From an uncultured Flavobacteriaceae bacterium (GTDB taxonomy: Bacteria > Bacteroidota > Bacteroidia > Flavobacteriales > Flavobacteriaceae), in NCBI GenBank assembly GCA_937773465.1, contig CALJVK010000019.1:1-64000 (forward strand): a DNA stretch of 64,000 nucleotides, read 5' to 3'. The notes under the pieces are model-generated. The model had not been told where the DNA came from. It made no database searches and saw only the letters and a program-made list of their open reading frames with translations. Positions 27,655 through 36,053 of the stretch are shown here, piece by piece. The position numbers and the translations under genes are program-made. Position 1 is the stretch's first letter. Each line of letters begins with the position of its first letter.

Positions 27655-29124
27655 TTATAAATTTTTTATATAATTATCTGCACTTAAAAGTAATTTTTCC
27701 TTTTTTAAGGGATCCATTTTATCGAAACTACTAATAAGCATTCTCATTCTTGGATTTTTTTTAAAAAACTCTCTTTGTTTGTCCATAAATGACCAAAATA
27801 ATCCATCCCAGATATCACTCCAATCCCCTTTCTTATAATCACTCATTTTTATAATATAATTACTACTGCTTATATAGGGTTTTGTAGACATTAATCCGCC
27901 ATCTGCAAATTGGCTCATCCCATATACATTAGGAACCATTACCCAATCATAAGAATCAATAAAAAGTTCCATAAACCATCTGTAAACTTCATCAGGATCG
28001 AATTCGCATAATACCATAAAATTACCTAAAATCATTAGTCTTTCTATATGATTAGCATAACCAGACTTATTAACTTTTTTAATAGTATCATCAATAGGAT
28101 CAATTCCTGTTGTTCCATTATAAAATGATTTAGGTATTTTTCTTTTAAAACCCCAATAATTCTTTGTTCTTTCTTCCGAGCCTTTACAAATGTATACACC
28201 TCTAATAAATTCTCTCCAACCAATTATTTGTCTTATAAACCCCTCAGATGAGTTGAGTGGTATATTGTTTTTTTTATAAAACTCAATTGATTCATGAAGA
28301 ATGTATTTTGGATCTAATAGACCTGAATTAATAAGCGGAGACAAAACACTATGATTTATTATAGATTCGTTTTTTAAAATAGCATCTTCATAAATTCCAA
28401 ACTCATTAAATCTAGTTTTTAAAAAATTATTAAACCATTCTTTTGATGTTTTAAAATCTGTAGGATATAATTGTGATTCACCTAATTCTCCATAGTTTTT
28501 AGAAAAATACTTAGAAACATATTTTTTTGAACTATTGTAATTACTACTTTCAAGGTAGGAATATTCAATTACAGGTGTAGTTTTATTTTTTGGAAATTTT
28601 TTTCTATTTAAATCATCATAAGTCCATTTACCTCCTTCAGGTTTATTTTCATTGTTTAAAAGAATATTAAATTTTATTCTTTGATTCTTATAAAATGATG
28701 TTTGGAAAAGCTTTTTTTTAATTGGATTAAAGAAAGGATTCAATTCACTTTTTTTAGTTAAAAAAAGAGGATTTTCGTGAATATTTATATTAATATTTTT
28801 TTCTTCACATGAGGAAAATATTCTTTTTTCAAGCCAATTATCAATTGGATTATAGATGTAAATTTCTTGAGCTTTTATGTTTTTTAAAAATATTCTTATG
28901 TCAGATTCTTTGTCGTAAGAATTTATATATGTGACCTCTAATCCTTTGGCTTTCAGATAATCATAATAATTCATCATAGAGTCTCTATGAAATAGTATTT
29001 TTTGTTTATGAAAATTATAATGATTAAAAAATAAATGTTCTTCAATTAAATACGTAGTATTATTATTGTCAAACAATAAACTTTTTTCAAATAATTGATT
29101 TGGGAAAATTATATTTATTTTCAA
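27655..29124 (-). CDS. deoxyribodipyrimidine photolyase-related protein (prokaryotic (6-4)/CryB-like), Fe-S cysteines not seen
   Basis: Cryptochrome/photolyase family protein of 489 residues from the DPRP branch that includes PhrB of Agrobacterium and CryB of Rhodobacter. It starts INIIFPNQLF and carries RQIIGWREFIRGVY, SGYANHIERLMILGNFMVL (354-372) and VPNVYGMSQFADGGLMSTKPYISSSNYIIKMSDY (to 430). In studied members the stretch after MSDY supplies a C-x2-C pair for a [4Fe-4S] cluster; here it is KKGDW. The two-His active-site pattern reads Asn-His (358-359). It overlaps the CPD photolyase by 4 bases. The light-dependent role, repair or sensing, is uncertain. Confidence 0.85.
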   Translation of the reverse strand: MKINIIFPNQLFEKSLLFDNNNTTYLIEEHLFFNHYNFHKQKILFHRDSMMNYYDYLKAKGLEVTYINSYDKESDIRIFLKNIKAQEIYIYNPIDNWLEKRIFSSCEEKNININIHENPLFLTKKSELNPFFNPIKKKLFQTSFYKNQRIKFNILLNNENKPEGGKWTYDDLNRKKFPKNKTTPVIEYSYLESSNYNSSKKYVSKYFSKNYGELGESQLYPTDFKTSKEWFNNFLKTRFNEFGIYEDAILKNESIINHSVLSPLINSGLLDPKYILHESIEFYKKNNIPLNSSEGFIRQIIGWREFIRGVYICKGSEERTKNYWGFKRKIPKSFYNGTTGIDPIDDTIKKVNKSGYANHIERLMILGNFMVLCEFDPDEVYRWFMELFIDSYDWVMVPNVYGMSQFADGGLMSTKPYISSSNYIIKMSDYKKGDWSDIWDGLFWSFMDKQREFFKKNPRMRMLISSFDKMDPLKKEKLLLSADNYIKNL

Positions 29125-30419
29125 GTGTTTAAAGCTTTTTTATAAGTTATTAGACATCTTTCTCTGGCTTCTTTATGATCAACTATTGGGCTTATGTAAT
29201 GATTTGTTTCAAATTCTGGCACCCATTTTTTTACATAATTAAATTGTTTATCAAATTTTTTAAGTTGTTCATGGGGATTAAAAATTCTAAAGTATGGTGC
29301 CGCATCTACTCCGCAACCTGCCACCCATTGCCAGTTTCCAACATTACTAGCAGTTTCATAATCAAACAGTTTTTCTCTAAAATACGCTTCACCCCATCTC
29401 CAATCAATAAGCAGATGTTTACACAAAAAACTACCTACTACCATTCTAACTCTGTTGTGCATAAATCCAGTTTCGTTTAATTCTCTCATTCCTGCGTCAA
29501 CTAGCGGATATCCAGTTTGACCATTACACCATTTTGAAAAATCTTTTTCATCATTTAGCCATTCAATTCTATCATACTTTGGTTTAAAGCTTTCAATTAC
29601 AGTTCTTGGAAAATGATAAAGTATTTGTTGAAAAAACTCTCTCCATATTAATTCTTTTAAAAAAGTATTATTAGTTGAATTATGAGCTTTTTTTATTAAT
29701 TTTCTAGTACTAATTGTTCCAAACCTTAATTCTACTCCCGCTTTTGATGTTCCGTTTGAACTAGGGAAATTTCTTTTTGATTCATAATTATTTACTATCT
29801 GATCTGAAATATCACTTTTTAAAAACTTTATATTTGATTTAACAAATCCCATTGACTCAGAATTGAACTTATGTTCATTTGATATTAAATTTTCAATTAA
29901 ATTTTCAGAACAATACTCAGGAACTCCATCTTCATTCATTTTAATGATCCATTTTTTAGAAAACGGAGTATAAACCCTGTATGGTGTTCCATCATCTTTT
30001 ACAACTTCATTTTTTTCGAACAAAACATGATCTTTGTAATCGAGGAATTTTATTTTATTATCTTCCAAATAACTCTTAATAATACTATCTCTTTTAATTG
30101 AATATGGTGTGTAATCTCTGTTCGTATATACTTTTTGAACATCATGTTTGTTTATAAGATCTGAAAAAACATTTTTGGGATTTCCGTAAAAACATGAAAT
30201 TGATTTATTTTTTTTTGACAAAAGATCATTCATATTTGAGATTGAATGAATTATATATTCAATCCTATGATCATTTTCTTTTAATTTATTTAAAATATTT
30301 TTATCAAAAATAAAAATTGGTAATACATTTTCTTTCTCTTTTAATGCATTGTACAAACCTTTATTGTCATCTAATCTTAGATCTCTTCTAAACCAAAATA
30401 TTGAAATTTTATTCTTCAA
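29121..30419 (-). CDS. phrB: class I CPD deoxyribodipyrimidine photolyase
   Basis: Blue-light-driven flavoenzyme that splits cyclobutane pyrimidine dimers. The 432-residue protein begins ISIFWFRRDLRLDDNKGL (antenna-binding domain). The FAD/DNA domain has LIWREFFQQILYHFP, with Glu and Trp equivalent to E. coli E274/W277, WCNGQTGYPLVDAGMRELNETGFMHNRVRM, and DYETASNVGNWQWVAGCGVDAAPYFRIFNP, which keeps the Asn near flavin N5. It abuts the SDR gene directly upstream and overlaps the next photolyase-related gene by 4 bases, so all are one transcript. Confidence 0.93.
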   Translation of the reverse strand: MKNKISIFWFRRDLRLDDNKGLYNALKEKENVLPIFIFDKNILNKLKENDHRIEYIIHSISNMNDLLSKKNKSISCFYGNPKNVFSDLINKHDVQKVYTNRDYTPYSIKRDSIIKSYLEDNKIKFLDYKDHVLFEKNEVVKDDGTPYRVYTPFSKKWIIKMNEDGVPEYCSENLIENLISNEHKFNSESMGFVKSNIKFLKSDISDQIVNNYESKRNFPSSNGTSKAGVELRFGTISTRKLIKKAHNSTNNTFLKELIWREFFQQILYHFPRTVIESFKPKYDRIEWLNDEKDFSKWCNGQTGYPLVDAGMRELNETGFMHNRVRMVVGSFLCKHLLIDWRWGEAYFREKLFDYETASNVGNWQWVAGCGVDAAPYFRIFNPHEQLKKFDKQFNYVKKWVPEFETNHYISPIVDHKEARERCLITYKKALNT

Positions 30420-31118
30420 TTACGAAAGATTAATTGATGATATTCCACCATCAACACCAAATGTTTGTCCAGTAACCCATGAGCTACTATCACTTAGTAG
30501 ATGAACAACTGAATTAGCTATATCTTTTGGATTTCCGTGTCTTTTTAGGGGATGTTTTTCACCTACTTTTTCTTTTTTTAAATCATTATTTAAAAATCTT
30601 TGAGCCATTGGTGTATCAGTAAGTGATGGTGCTATGACATTAACTCTTAATGAAGGAGCATACTCTGCTGCTAAGGATCTAGCAAAACCTTCAATTGCTC
30701 CTTTTGACGCCGAAACACTAGTATGAAATGGCATACCGACTTTTACAGCAACAGTACTAAATAATACAACACTAGAGTTTCCAGATTTTTTGAGATTATT
30801 TATTACTTTTTGTAATGACTTGACCATTGATAAAAAATTAATGTTCAAATCTTCTTCAAAAGTGCTAAGTTTTAGACTCCTAAATGGTCTAAGGTTAATG
30901 CTTCCAGGACAATAAACAAAACCATGTAATTCTTCAGGAATAGTTTCAGTGTTTAATTCTTCGTTTAAAACATCATATTTAATGTAATTAACATTTAAAT
31001 CTTTAAAATTATCGTTAGACCTACTGGCAACATAAATATTATGTTGATTGTGTATTAGTTTTATAGTTTCGTAACCGATTCCGGATGATCCACCAATAAA
31101 TAGAATATTTTTTTTCAT
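30420..31118 (-). CDS. SDR-family protein lacking the catalytic tyrosine
   Basis: Rossmann-fold short-chain dehydrogenase/reductase relative of 232 residues, using the ATG at 31118 (MKKNILFIGGSSGIGYE); an in-frame ATG at 31136 would add 6 residues. The nucleotide-binding GGSSGIG, the structural Asn (LNINF) and the catalytic Ser (LFSTVAV, about 121) are present. The usual YxxxK reads VSASK, so the catalytic Tyr is Val135 while Lys139 remains. The C-terminal RVNVIAPSLTDTPMA and TGQTFGVDGG are normal. Its place between an SRPBCC gene and the photolyases suggests a light-related task; classical oxidoreductase activity is doubtful. Confidence 0.87.
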   Translation of the reverse strand: MKKNILFIGGSSGIGYETIKLIHNQHNIYVASRSNDNFKDLNVNYIKYDVLNEELNTETIPEELHGFVYCPGSINLRPFRSLKLSTFEEDLNINFLSMVKSLQKVINNLKKSGNSSVVLFSTVAVKVGMPFHTSVSASKGAIEGFARSLAAEYAPSLRVNVIAPSLTDTPMAQRFLNNDLKKEKVGEKHPLKRHGNPKDIANSVVHLLSDSSSWVTGQTFGVDGGISSINLS

Positions 31119-31122
31119 GATA

Positions 31123-31584
31123 TTATAATTTTCCAAAAAGTTTAATTAGTTTTTTTTCTCTGAATTTAAAAATCTGTTTAAGTTTATTTTTCACAAACAA
31201 GGGGTGAGCAATTTGACCTAAAATTCCAAACGGGATTTTATAATCTACAACATCTTCCATTTCAACACCTCCATCTATTTCTTTAATAAAATGTTTATGG
31301 TGCCATAATGAATATGGTCCAAACCTTTGTTCGTCAACAAAATATTCATTTTCTTTTACATGCGTAATTTCTGTAACCCATTTTAATGTGATTCCAAGAA
31401 CAGGTGTTACTTTGTATTGTATAATTTGCCCCGCAAATATTGATCTGTCAGCTCCACTTAAAATTTTGAAATTCATATATCTTGGAGTTATTTCTGCCAG
31501 ATTATTTGGATCACTTAAAAACTCCCATGCTTTTTTAGCTGAAATTGGAAGTTTTTGTTTTGTTTTAATTTGGTATATTTTCAA
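31123..31584 (-). CDS. SRPBCC family protein, first gene of the photolyase operon
   Basis: A 153-residue helix-grip ligand-binding protein: KLPISAKKAWEFLSDPNNLAEITPRYMNFKILSG, then GPYSLWHHKHFIKEIDGGVEMEDVVDYKIPFGILGQIAHPLFVKNKLKQIFKFREKKL. It resembles the COG4276-type proteins sometimes labelled cell-division-inhibitor-like and often located in photolyase clusters. The ligand is unknown. It lies 4 bases upstream of the preferred SDR start and is the promoter-proximal gene of the operon. Confidence 0.85.
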   Translation of the reverse strand: MKIYQIKTKQKLPISAKKAWEFLSDPNNLAEITPRYMNFKILSGADRSIFAGQIIQYKVTPVLGITLKWVTEITHVKENEYFVDEQRFGPYSLWHHKHFIKEIDGGVEMEDVVDYKIPFGILGQIAHPLFVKNKLKQIFKFREKKLIKLFGKL

Positions 31585-31651
31585 TTTTAATGTTTTTTAA
31601 TAATAAACAAATATCATTCCAAATTAAGACTAAAAACAAAAAATTAATTCA

Positions 31652-33316
31652 TTATCTTTTTTTTATCAAATTTGAAATAAATATTGTTAAAAACGCACCT
31701 ATAAAATTTAACCATAAATAACCAATTTCTATGAATCCGTAGATCATAAATATTGATATTTGAGATATACATGCAGCATAAAATACTTGGTTTCCTTTTA
31801 TATTTTTAAAGAAAAAAGCTACCATAAAAATACCTAATATAGTTCCGTAAAAGATTGATCCAATTAAATTTACTAGTTGAATTAAATTTTCAAATAAGGA
31901 TCCGAAACTAGCAAAAATTATCGCAATTACTCCCCACATAACTGTAAACCATTTTGAGGCTTTTAAATAATGTTTTTCAGATTTTTTTTCAATATGATTT
32001 CTTTTATATATATCAATAACGGTTGTTGTTGATAGTGCATTAAGTTCTGACGCAGTTGATGACATTGCTGCACTTAAAATTACAGCAAGTAATAAGCCAA
32101 TAATACCTTTTGGCAGATAGTTGAGTATAAAAAAAATAAAAACATAATCTAAATCATTAGATTCGATTGATGGAGGGGCAATTTTTTTTGTAATTTTTTT
32201 TACAGTTTCTCTAATTTTCTTTTCGTTTTTATGCAGTTGTTTGATTTCTTTTTCTAGATTTTTTGTCTCTTCAAAATCAATGTTATCAATATATTTTTTT
32301 TGTAAATATCTTTTTTCTTTTCTAAGAGATATGAATTTTTCTTTTTCGATTAAATACTCTGGGTTTTGAGATTGCTCTAAATAATTTTCTACTTGTGGAT
32401 TGAAGTTTATGGGTGTATTGTTAAACTCAAAGAATACAAATACCATCACTCCAATAAATAATATAAAGAATTGCATAGGGATCTTTAATACTGCATTAAA
32501 CATTAGACCTAGCTGACTTTCTTTTACAGATTTTCCTGTTAAATATCTTTGAACTTGACTCTGATCCGTTCCAAAGTATGAGAGTGCTAAAAAAAAGCCA
32601 CCCGTTATACCACTCCAAAAAGTATATCTTTTATCAATATCAAATGAAAAATCTATAATTTCCATTTTTCCTCCAATTCCTGCCATTTTAATAGCTTCTG
32701 TAAAATTTAAATTTTCTGGAAAAGAATTTAATATAATCGCAAAGGCTATTATCATTCCACTCATTATTACAAACATTTGTTGTTTTTGAGTTATGCTAAC
32801 TGCTTTTGTGCCACCACTTACAGTGTAAAAAATCACTAATAGACCAATAGTTAAGTTTAGTAATTTTAAATCCCATCCTAAAATTGTTGAAAGAATAATT
32901 GCAGGAGCAAAGATTGTTATTCCAGCAGCTAGTCCTCTTTGAACTAAAAATAAAATTGCAGCCAGTGTTCTAGTTTTTCTATCAAATCTTTTTTCTAAAT
33001 ATTCATATGCTGTGTATACTTTTAGTTTGTGGTATATTGGAATAAAAACCATGCAAATAACAATTATGGCAAGTGGAAGTCCAAAATAAAATTGAACAAA
33101 TCCCATTCCATCATTATAGGCCTGTCCTGGGGTTGATAAAAATGTAATTGCACTTGCTTGAGTAGCCATTACTGACAAACCTATAGTTAACCAATTTGCT
33201 GATCCACCACCTTTTAAATGATCTTTAATTGTATTGAATTTTCTGGTTTTATAAACACCATATATTACAATGAAAGAAATTGTAGTTAAAAGTATTGACC
33301 AGTCAATTAAAGACAT
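31652..33316 (-). CDS. sodium:solute symporter with a charged coiled-coil insertion
   Basis: SSS-family secondary transporter of 554 residues with about thirteen membrane helices. Family features are QASAITFLSTPGQAYNDGMGFVQFYFGLPLA near the N-terminus and AMSSTASELNALSTTTVIDIYKR after the middle. Residues about 300-390 form a long, highly charged, probably coiled-coil stretch (EKEKFISLRKEKRYLQKKY, then EETKNLEKEIKQLHKNEKKIRETVKKITKK) that interrupts the membrane core. The substrate is unknown; sodium coupling is likely for a marine organism. It stands alone upstream of maf in transcription terms. Confidence 0.88.
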   Translation of the reverse strand: MSLIDWSILLTTISFIVIYGVYKTRKFNTIKDHLKGGGSANWLTIGLSVMATQASAITFLSTPGQAYNDGMGFVQFYFGLPLAIIVICMVFIPIYHKLKVYTAYEYLEKRFDRKTRTLAAILFLVQRGLAAGITIFAPAIILSTILGWDLKLLNLTIGLLVIFYTVSGGTKAVSITQKQQMFVIMSGMIIAFAIILNSFPENLNFTEAIKMAGIGGKMEIIDFSFDIDKRYTFWSGITGGFFLALSYFGTDQSQVQRYLTGKSVKESQLGLMFNAVLKIPMQFFILFIGVMVFVFFEFNNTPINFNPQVENYLEQSQNPEYLIEKEKFISLRKEKRYLQKKYIDNIDFEETKNLEKEIKQLHKNEKKIRETVKKITKKIAPPSIESNDLDYVFIFFILNYLPKGIIGLLLAVILSAAMSSTASELNALSTTTVIDIYKRNHIEKKSEKHYLKASKWFTVMWGVIAIIFASFGSLFENLIQLVNLIGSIFYGTILGIFMVAFFFKNIKGNQVFYAACISQISIFMIYGFIEIGYLWLNFIGAFLTIFISNLIKKR

Positions 33317-33406
33317 ATTAAATAGAATAATAATTAGTTAGAATAATAAAATAAATTATAAATAAAAAATTTATAATTAAAATTAACGTGTAAGCTTTTA
33401 GCCATT

Positions 33407-33997
33407 TCATAAATTCATAGAATTGATTGTGTTTACAAATAAATTTGTAGGAAAGCCTAATACATTGCTGTATGAACCTTGAATTTTTTTTATACCAATA
33501 TGACCAATATAGTCTTGTATTCCATAGCTACCTGCTCTATCTAATACATCAGATGTTTTAGTGTAATATAATAGATCATTTTTGTCAATATTATCAAAAA
33601 AAACAAGTGTTTTTTCATTTACAATCACCTGAGATTTTATTGTTGAAATACAAATTGAAGTAATTACCTCGTGAGAAGAGTTTTCAAGTGATTTGATCAT
33701 TTCAAATGCTTCATCTCTGTTTTTTGGTTTACCAAGGGCTCTGTTTTTGTGCCAAACTATTGTGTCTGAGGTTATAAGTAAATCATTTTTTTTTAGGCTT
33801 TTAATCAATAATGACGACTTTTTTTTAGCTAAATAATCTGTTATTTCACTACACTTTAGCTCATTAGAAAAAGATTCTTCTATTTCTTGATTAATAATTT
33901 TAAATTCAACACCTAGTTGGTTAAGAAGTTCGTGTCTTCTTTTTGAACCTGAAGCTAATAAAACGTTATAGTTTTTTAATTTTTCAAAAAACATCAA
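33407..33997 (-). CDS. maf: Maf family nucleotide pyrophosphatase
   Basis: House-cleaning pyrophosphatase acting on dTTP, UTP or modified nucleotides. The 196-residue protein opens with VLLASGSKRRHELLNQLGVEF (SxSxRR motif) and has LLITSDTIVWHKNRALGKPKNRDEAFEMIKSLENSSHEVITSI and the C-terminal DRAGSYGIQDYIGHIGIKKIQGSYSNVLGFP. The ATG is directly adjacent to the stop of the KdsC-like phosphatase gene, so the two are translated from one message with DUF2520. Confidence 0.94.
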   Translation of the reverse strand: MMFFEKLKNYNVLLASGSKRRHELLNQLGVEFKIINQEIEESFSNELKCSEITDYLAKKKSSLLIKSLKKNDLLITSDTIVWHKNRALGKPKNRDEAFEMIKSLENSSHEVITSICISTIKSQVIVNEKTLVFFDNIDKNDLLYYTKTSDVLDRAGSYGIQDYIGHIGIKKIQGSYSNVLGFPTNLFVNTINSMNL

Positions 33998-34519
33998 TTA
34001 AATATTTTGATGTTTTTTGTTTAGGTTCCAATTCCCTTGAACTTTAAGTGTTTGTTCTATAATATCTCTGACGCATCCTTCTCCACCTTTTTTATTAGAC
34101 ACATAATCAGATACTTCTCTAACCTCAGGAGCAGCGTCAAAAGGACATGTTTTTAAATAAACTAATTCCATTGGGAATATGTCGGGAAGGTCATCGCCCA
34201 TATAAACAGTTTCTTTAAGATTAATATTATTAATTTTAGAATAATTTAAAAGATCTTTTACTTTGTCACTTGAGTTTAGAAAAACATTTTTAACACCAAG
34301 CCTATTTAACCTAGCTTTTATTCCTTGATTATTAGCTCCTGTAATAATAGCTATATTATAACCTAATTCGTTAGCTAATTTTACAGCTATTCCATCTTTA
34401 GTATTAAAAAATCTAGATTCCTTTCCTTGGCTATCGACTATAATTTTTCCATCTGTAAACACGCCATCGATATCAAAAACAAATGTTTTTATTTTGTTGA
34501 GTTTTTCTTTATAGTTCAT
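33998..34519 (-). CDS. kdsC: KdsC-like HAD phosphatase (3-deoxy-D-manno-octulosonate 8-phosphate phosphatase)
   Basis: HAD-IIIA phosphatase of 173 residues of the KdsC type, expected to dephosphorylate Kdo 8-phosphate for lipopolysaccharide core synthesis. The nucleophile motif is FVFDIDGVFTDGKI (about 13-26), followed by FNTKDGIAVKLANELGYNIAIITG, then the acidic motif YMGDDLPDI. It lacks a cap domain, as in KdsC. It overlaps the upstream DUF2520 gene by 11 bases and abuts maf. Confidence 0.9.
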   Translation of the reverse strand: MNYKEKLNKIKTFVFDIDGVFTDGKIIVDSQGKESRFFNTKDGIAVKLANELGYNIAIITGANNQGIKARLNRLGVKNVFLNSSDKVKDLLNYSKINNINLKETVYMGDDLPDIFPMELVYLKTCPFDAAPEVREVSDYVSNKKGGEGCVRDIIEQTLKVQGNWNLNKKHQNI

Positions 34520-35273
34520 TGTTTAGTTTTGTGATTTTTGAAGAAATTGTTTTGTAAATTTCTTCATAGCCTGTTCCTTTTAATAAATTTAAGTGTTTTT
34601 TTATTGTTTTTAAATCATTTCTTAATGCAGGTCCAGTTTGAGCATCTTTTGAAGATAAATATTTTAATTTATTTGAAGTTTCTAGAGTTAATGGATTTAA
34701 AATATCTGTATCAATTTCATTTGATTTTAAAATTTCATCCGCTACAATTCTCATGTAATTTGTAAAATTATTTGTAAAAACAGCAGAAACGTGAATGGCT
34801 AATCTTTGTTTGCTAGAGGCCTTTAACACGTTTTCAGAAATCATTAAACCTAAAGTTTTTATTTTATTTAAACTTTCTATGGAGTTACCCTCGACTATAA
34901 TTGGAATATCATTAAAATTTACACTTTTATTAATACTAAAGGTTTGCAAAGGATACAATACACCATATGAAAAATTGTTTGATAATACATTAATAGATGT
35001 TGAACCAGAACAATGTAAGATTATACTGTGTTTATCAATTTTTATATTTTTAGAAATATTTTCAATTTGATCATCATCAATACAGATTAAATAAAAATCT
35101 GATTTTTCAAGTTTAGAAAGATTATTAGAATAATTTATTTTATCGTTAAAATATGATGGAAGATTATTTTTCCTTCCACATACCTCCATCAAATTAATTC
35201 CTTCTCTCTCTAAAAAAATTTCACTTAGATGAAATGCAACATTTCCAGTTCCAACAATAGTTATATTTATCAC
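34509..35273 (-). CDS. Rossmann-like/DUF2520 domain protein
   Basis: About 254 residues: an N-terminal NAD(P)-binding Rossmann domain (INITIVGTGNVAFHLSEIFLER) resembling the pyrroline-5-carboxylate reductase/F420 oxidoreductase superfamily, and a helical DUF2520 domain (KASSKQRLAIHVSAVFTNNFTNYMRIVADEIL). The likely start is the GTG at 35273; an upstream TTG at 35288 adds five residues. The substrate is unknown. It is the first gene of the DUF2520-kdsC-maf operon, conserved in flavobacteria, and is divergent from ndk. Confidence 0.88.
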   Translation of the reverse strand: MINITIVGTGNVAFHLSEIFLEREGINLMEVCGRKNNLPSYFNDKINYSNNLSKLEKSDFYLICIDDDQIENISKNIKIDKHSIILHCSGSTSINVLSNNFSYGVLYPLQTFSINKSVNFNDIPIIVEGNSIESLNKIKTLGLMISENVLKASSKQRLAIHVSAVFTNNFTNYMRIVADEILKSNEIDTDILNPLTLETSNKLKYLSSKDAQTGPALRNDLKTIKKHLNLLKGTGYEEIYKTISSKITKLNNEL

Positions 35274-35322
35274 TTTATAAAAATACAAATTATGTTCGTT
35301 ACAATTGAATTCATTTTTTTCT

Positions 35323-35330
35323 TAGGTTTG
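35323..35330 (+). promoter_or_regulatory. -7 box upstream of ndk
   Basis: TAGGTTTG fits TAnnTTTG and ends 15 bases before the ndk ATG. The upstream TTG box is not at the ideal distance. Confidence 0.45.
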
Positions 35331-35345
35331 CAAAAAATTTAAAAC

Positions 35346-35765
35346 ATGAGTAATAGAACTTTTACAATGATTAAACCTGATGCTGTTGAAAATGGTCATA
35401 TTGGTGCAATTTTAGAAAAAATTAATTCTGCTGGATTCAAAATCATAGCGATGAAGCTAACTAAGCTTACGAAAGAAAAAGCTGAAGAGTTTTATGAAGT
35501 TCATAACGAACGACCTTTTTTTGGCGAATTAGTTTCATTTATGAGTAGAGGACCAATTATAGCTGCAATCTTAGAAAAAGATAATGCAGTTGATGAGTTT
35601 AGAAAATTAATTGGATCTACAAATCCAACAGAAGCAGCCGAAGGAACTATTAGAAGTTTATATGCAACTTCAATGGGTGAAAATGCAGTTCATGGATCAG
35701 ATAGTGATGAAAATGCAGGAATTGAAGGTGCGTTTCATTTTTCAAATGAAGAAATTCTATCTTAG
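35346..35765 (+). CDS. ndk: nucleoside-diphosphate kinase
   Basis: Ping-pong kinase equalising NTP and dNTP pools through a phosphohistidine. The 139-residue protein starts [20 protein letters not shown] and has the active-site [13 protein letters not shown] with His116. All standard residues and the length are normal. It is transcribed divergently from the DUF2520 operon, and its end overlaps the convergent DUF721 gene by 9 bases. Confidence 0.97.
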   Translation: MSNRTFTMIKPDAVENGHIGAILEKINSAGFKIIAMKLTKLTKEKAEEFYEVHNERPFFGELVSFMSRGPIIAAILEKDNAVDEFRKLIGSTNPTEAAEGTIRSLYATSMGENAVHGSDSDENAGIEGAFHFSNEEILS

Positions 35766-36053
35766 GACTATTTTCTTTATAATTTCTTTACCAATCTCTT
35801 TATTTAGTAGGTCAACTATTTTTTGTTTACCATAACTGAGCTCCTGTCTTAAAACAGATGAGTTTAAGTTAACATAAAGAGTTTTGTTTTTTAATATAAC
35901 CTCGTCTGTATAAGAATTAACATTAGAACCCATAACTTCCTTCCATAATTTTTGAACTTTAATATTATTAAGTCCAGAGTTTAAATTTGAAGAGCTATCA
36001 ATTAGTTTTCCTAAAATGTTTTTAATGCTTTTAGTTTCGAAATTTCTTTTCAT
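35757..36053 (-). CDS. DUF721 (DciA-like) protein
   Basis: A 98-residue protein with the DUF721 pattern [66 protein letters not shown]. Members of this family in other bacteria (DciA) load or support the replicative helicase DnaB where DnaC/DnaI are absent. The gene overlaps recF by 4 bases and is translated after it. The helicase-loader role is inferred from the family; the Bacteroidota versions are short and contain mainly the KH-like domain. Confidence 0.85.
   Translation of the reverse strand: MKRNFETKSIKNILGKLIDSSSNLNSGLNNIKVQKLWKEVMGSNVNSYTDEVILKNKTLYVNLNSSVLRQELSYGKQKIVDLLNKEIGKEIIKKIVLR

Noticed and set aside
29175..29480. Plus-strand open frame of about 100 codons within the CPD photolyase gene
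   Set aside because: It lies opposite a highly conserved coding region and has no recognisable protein features.
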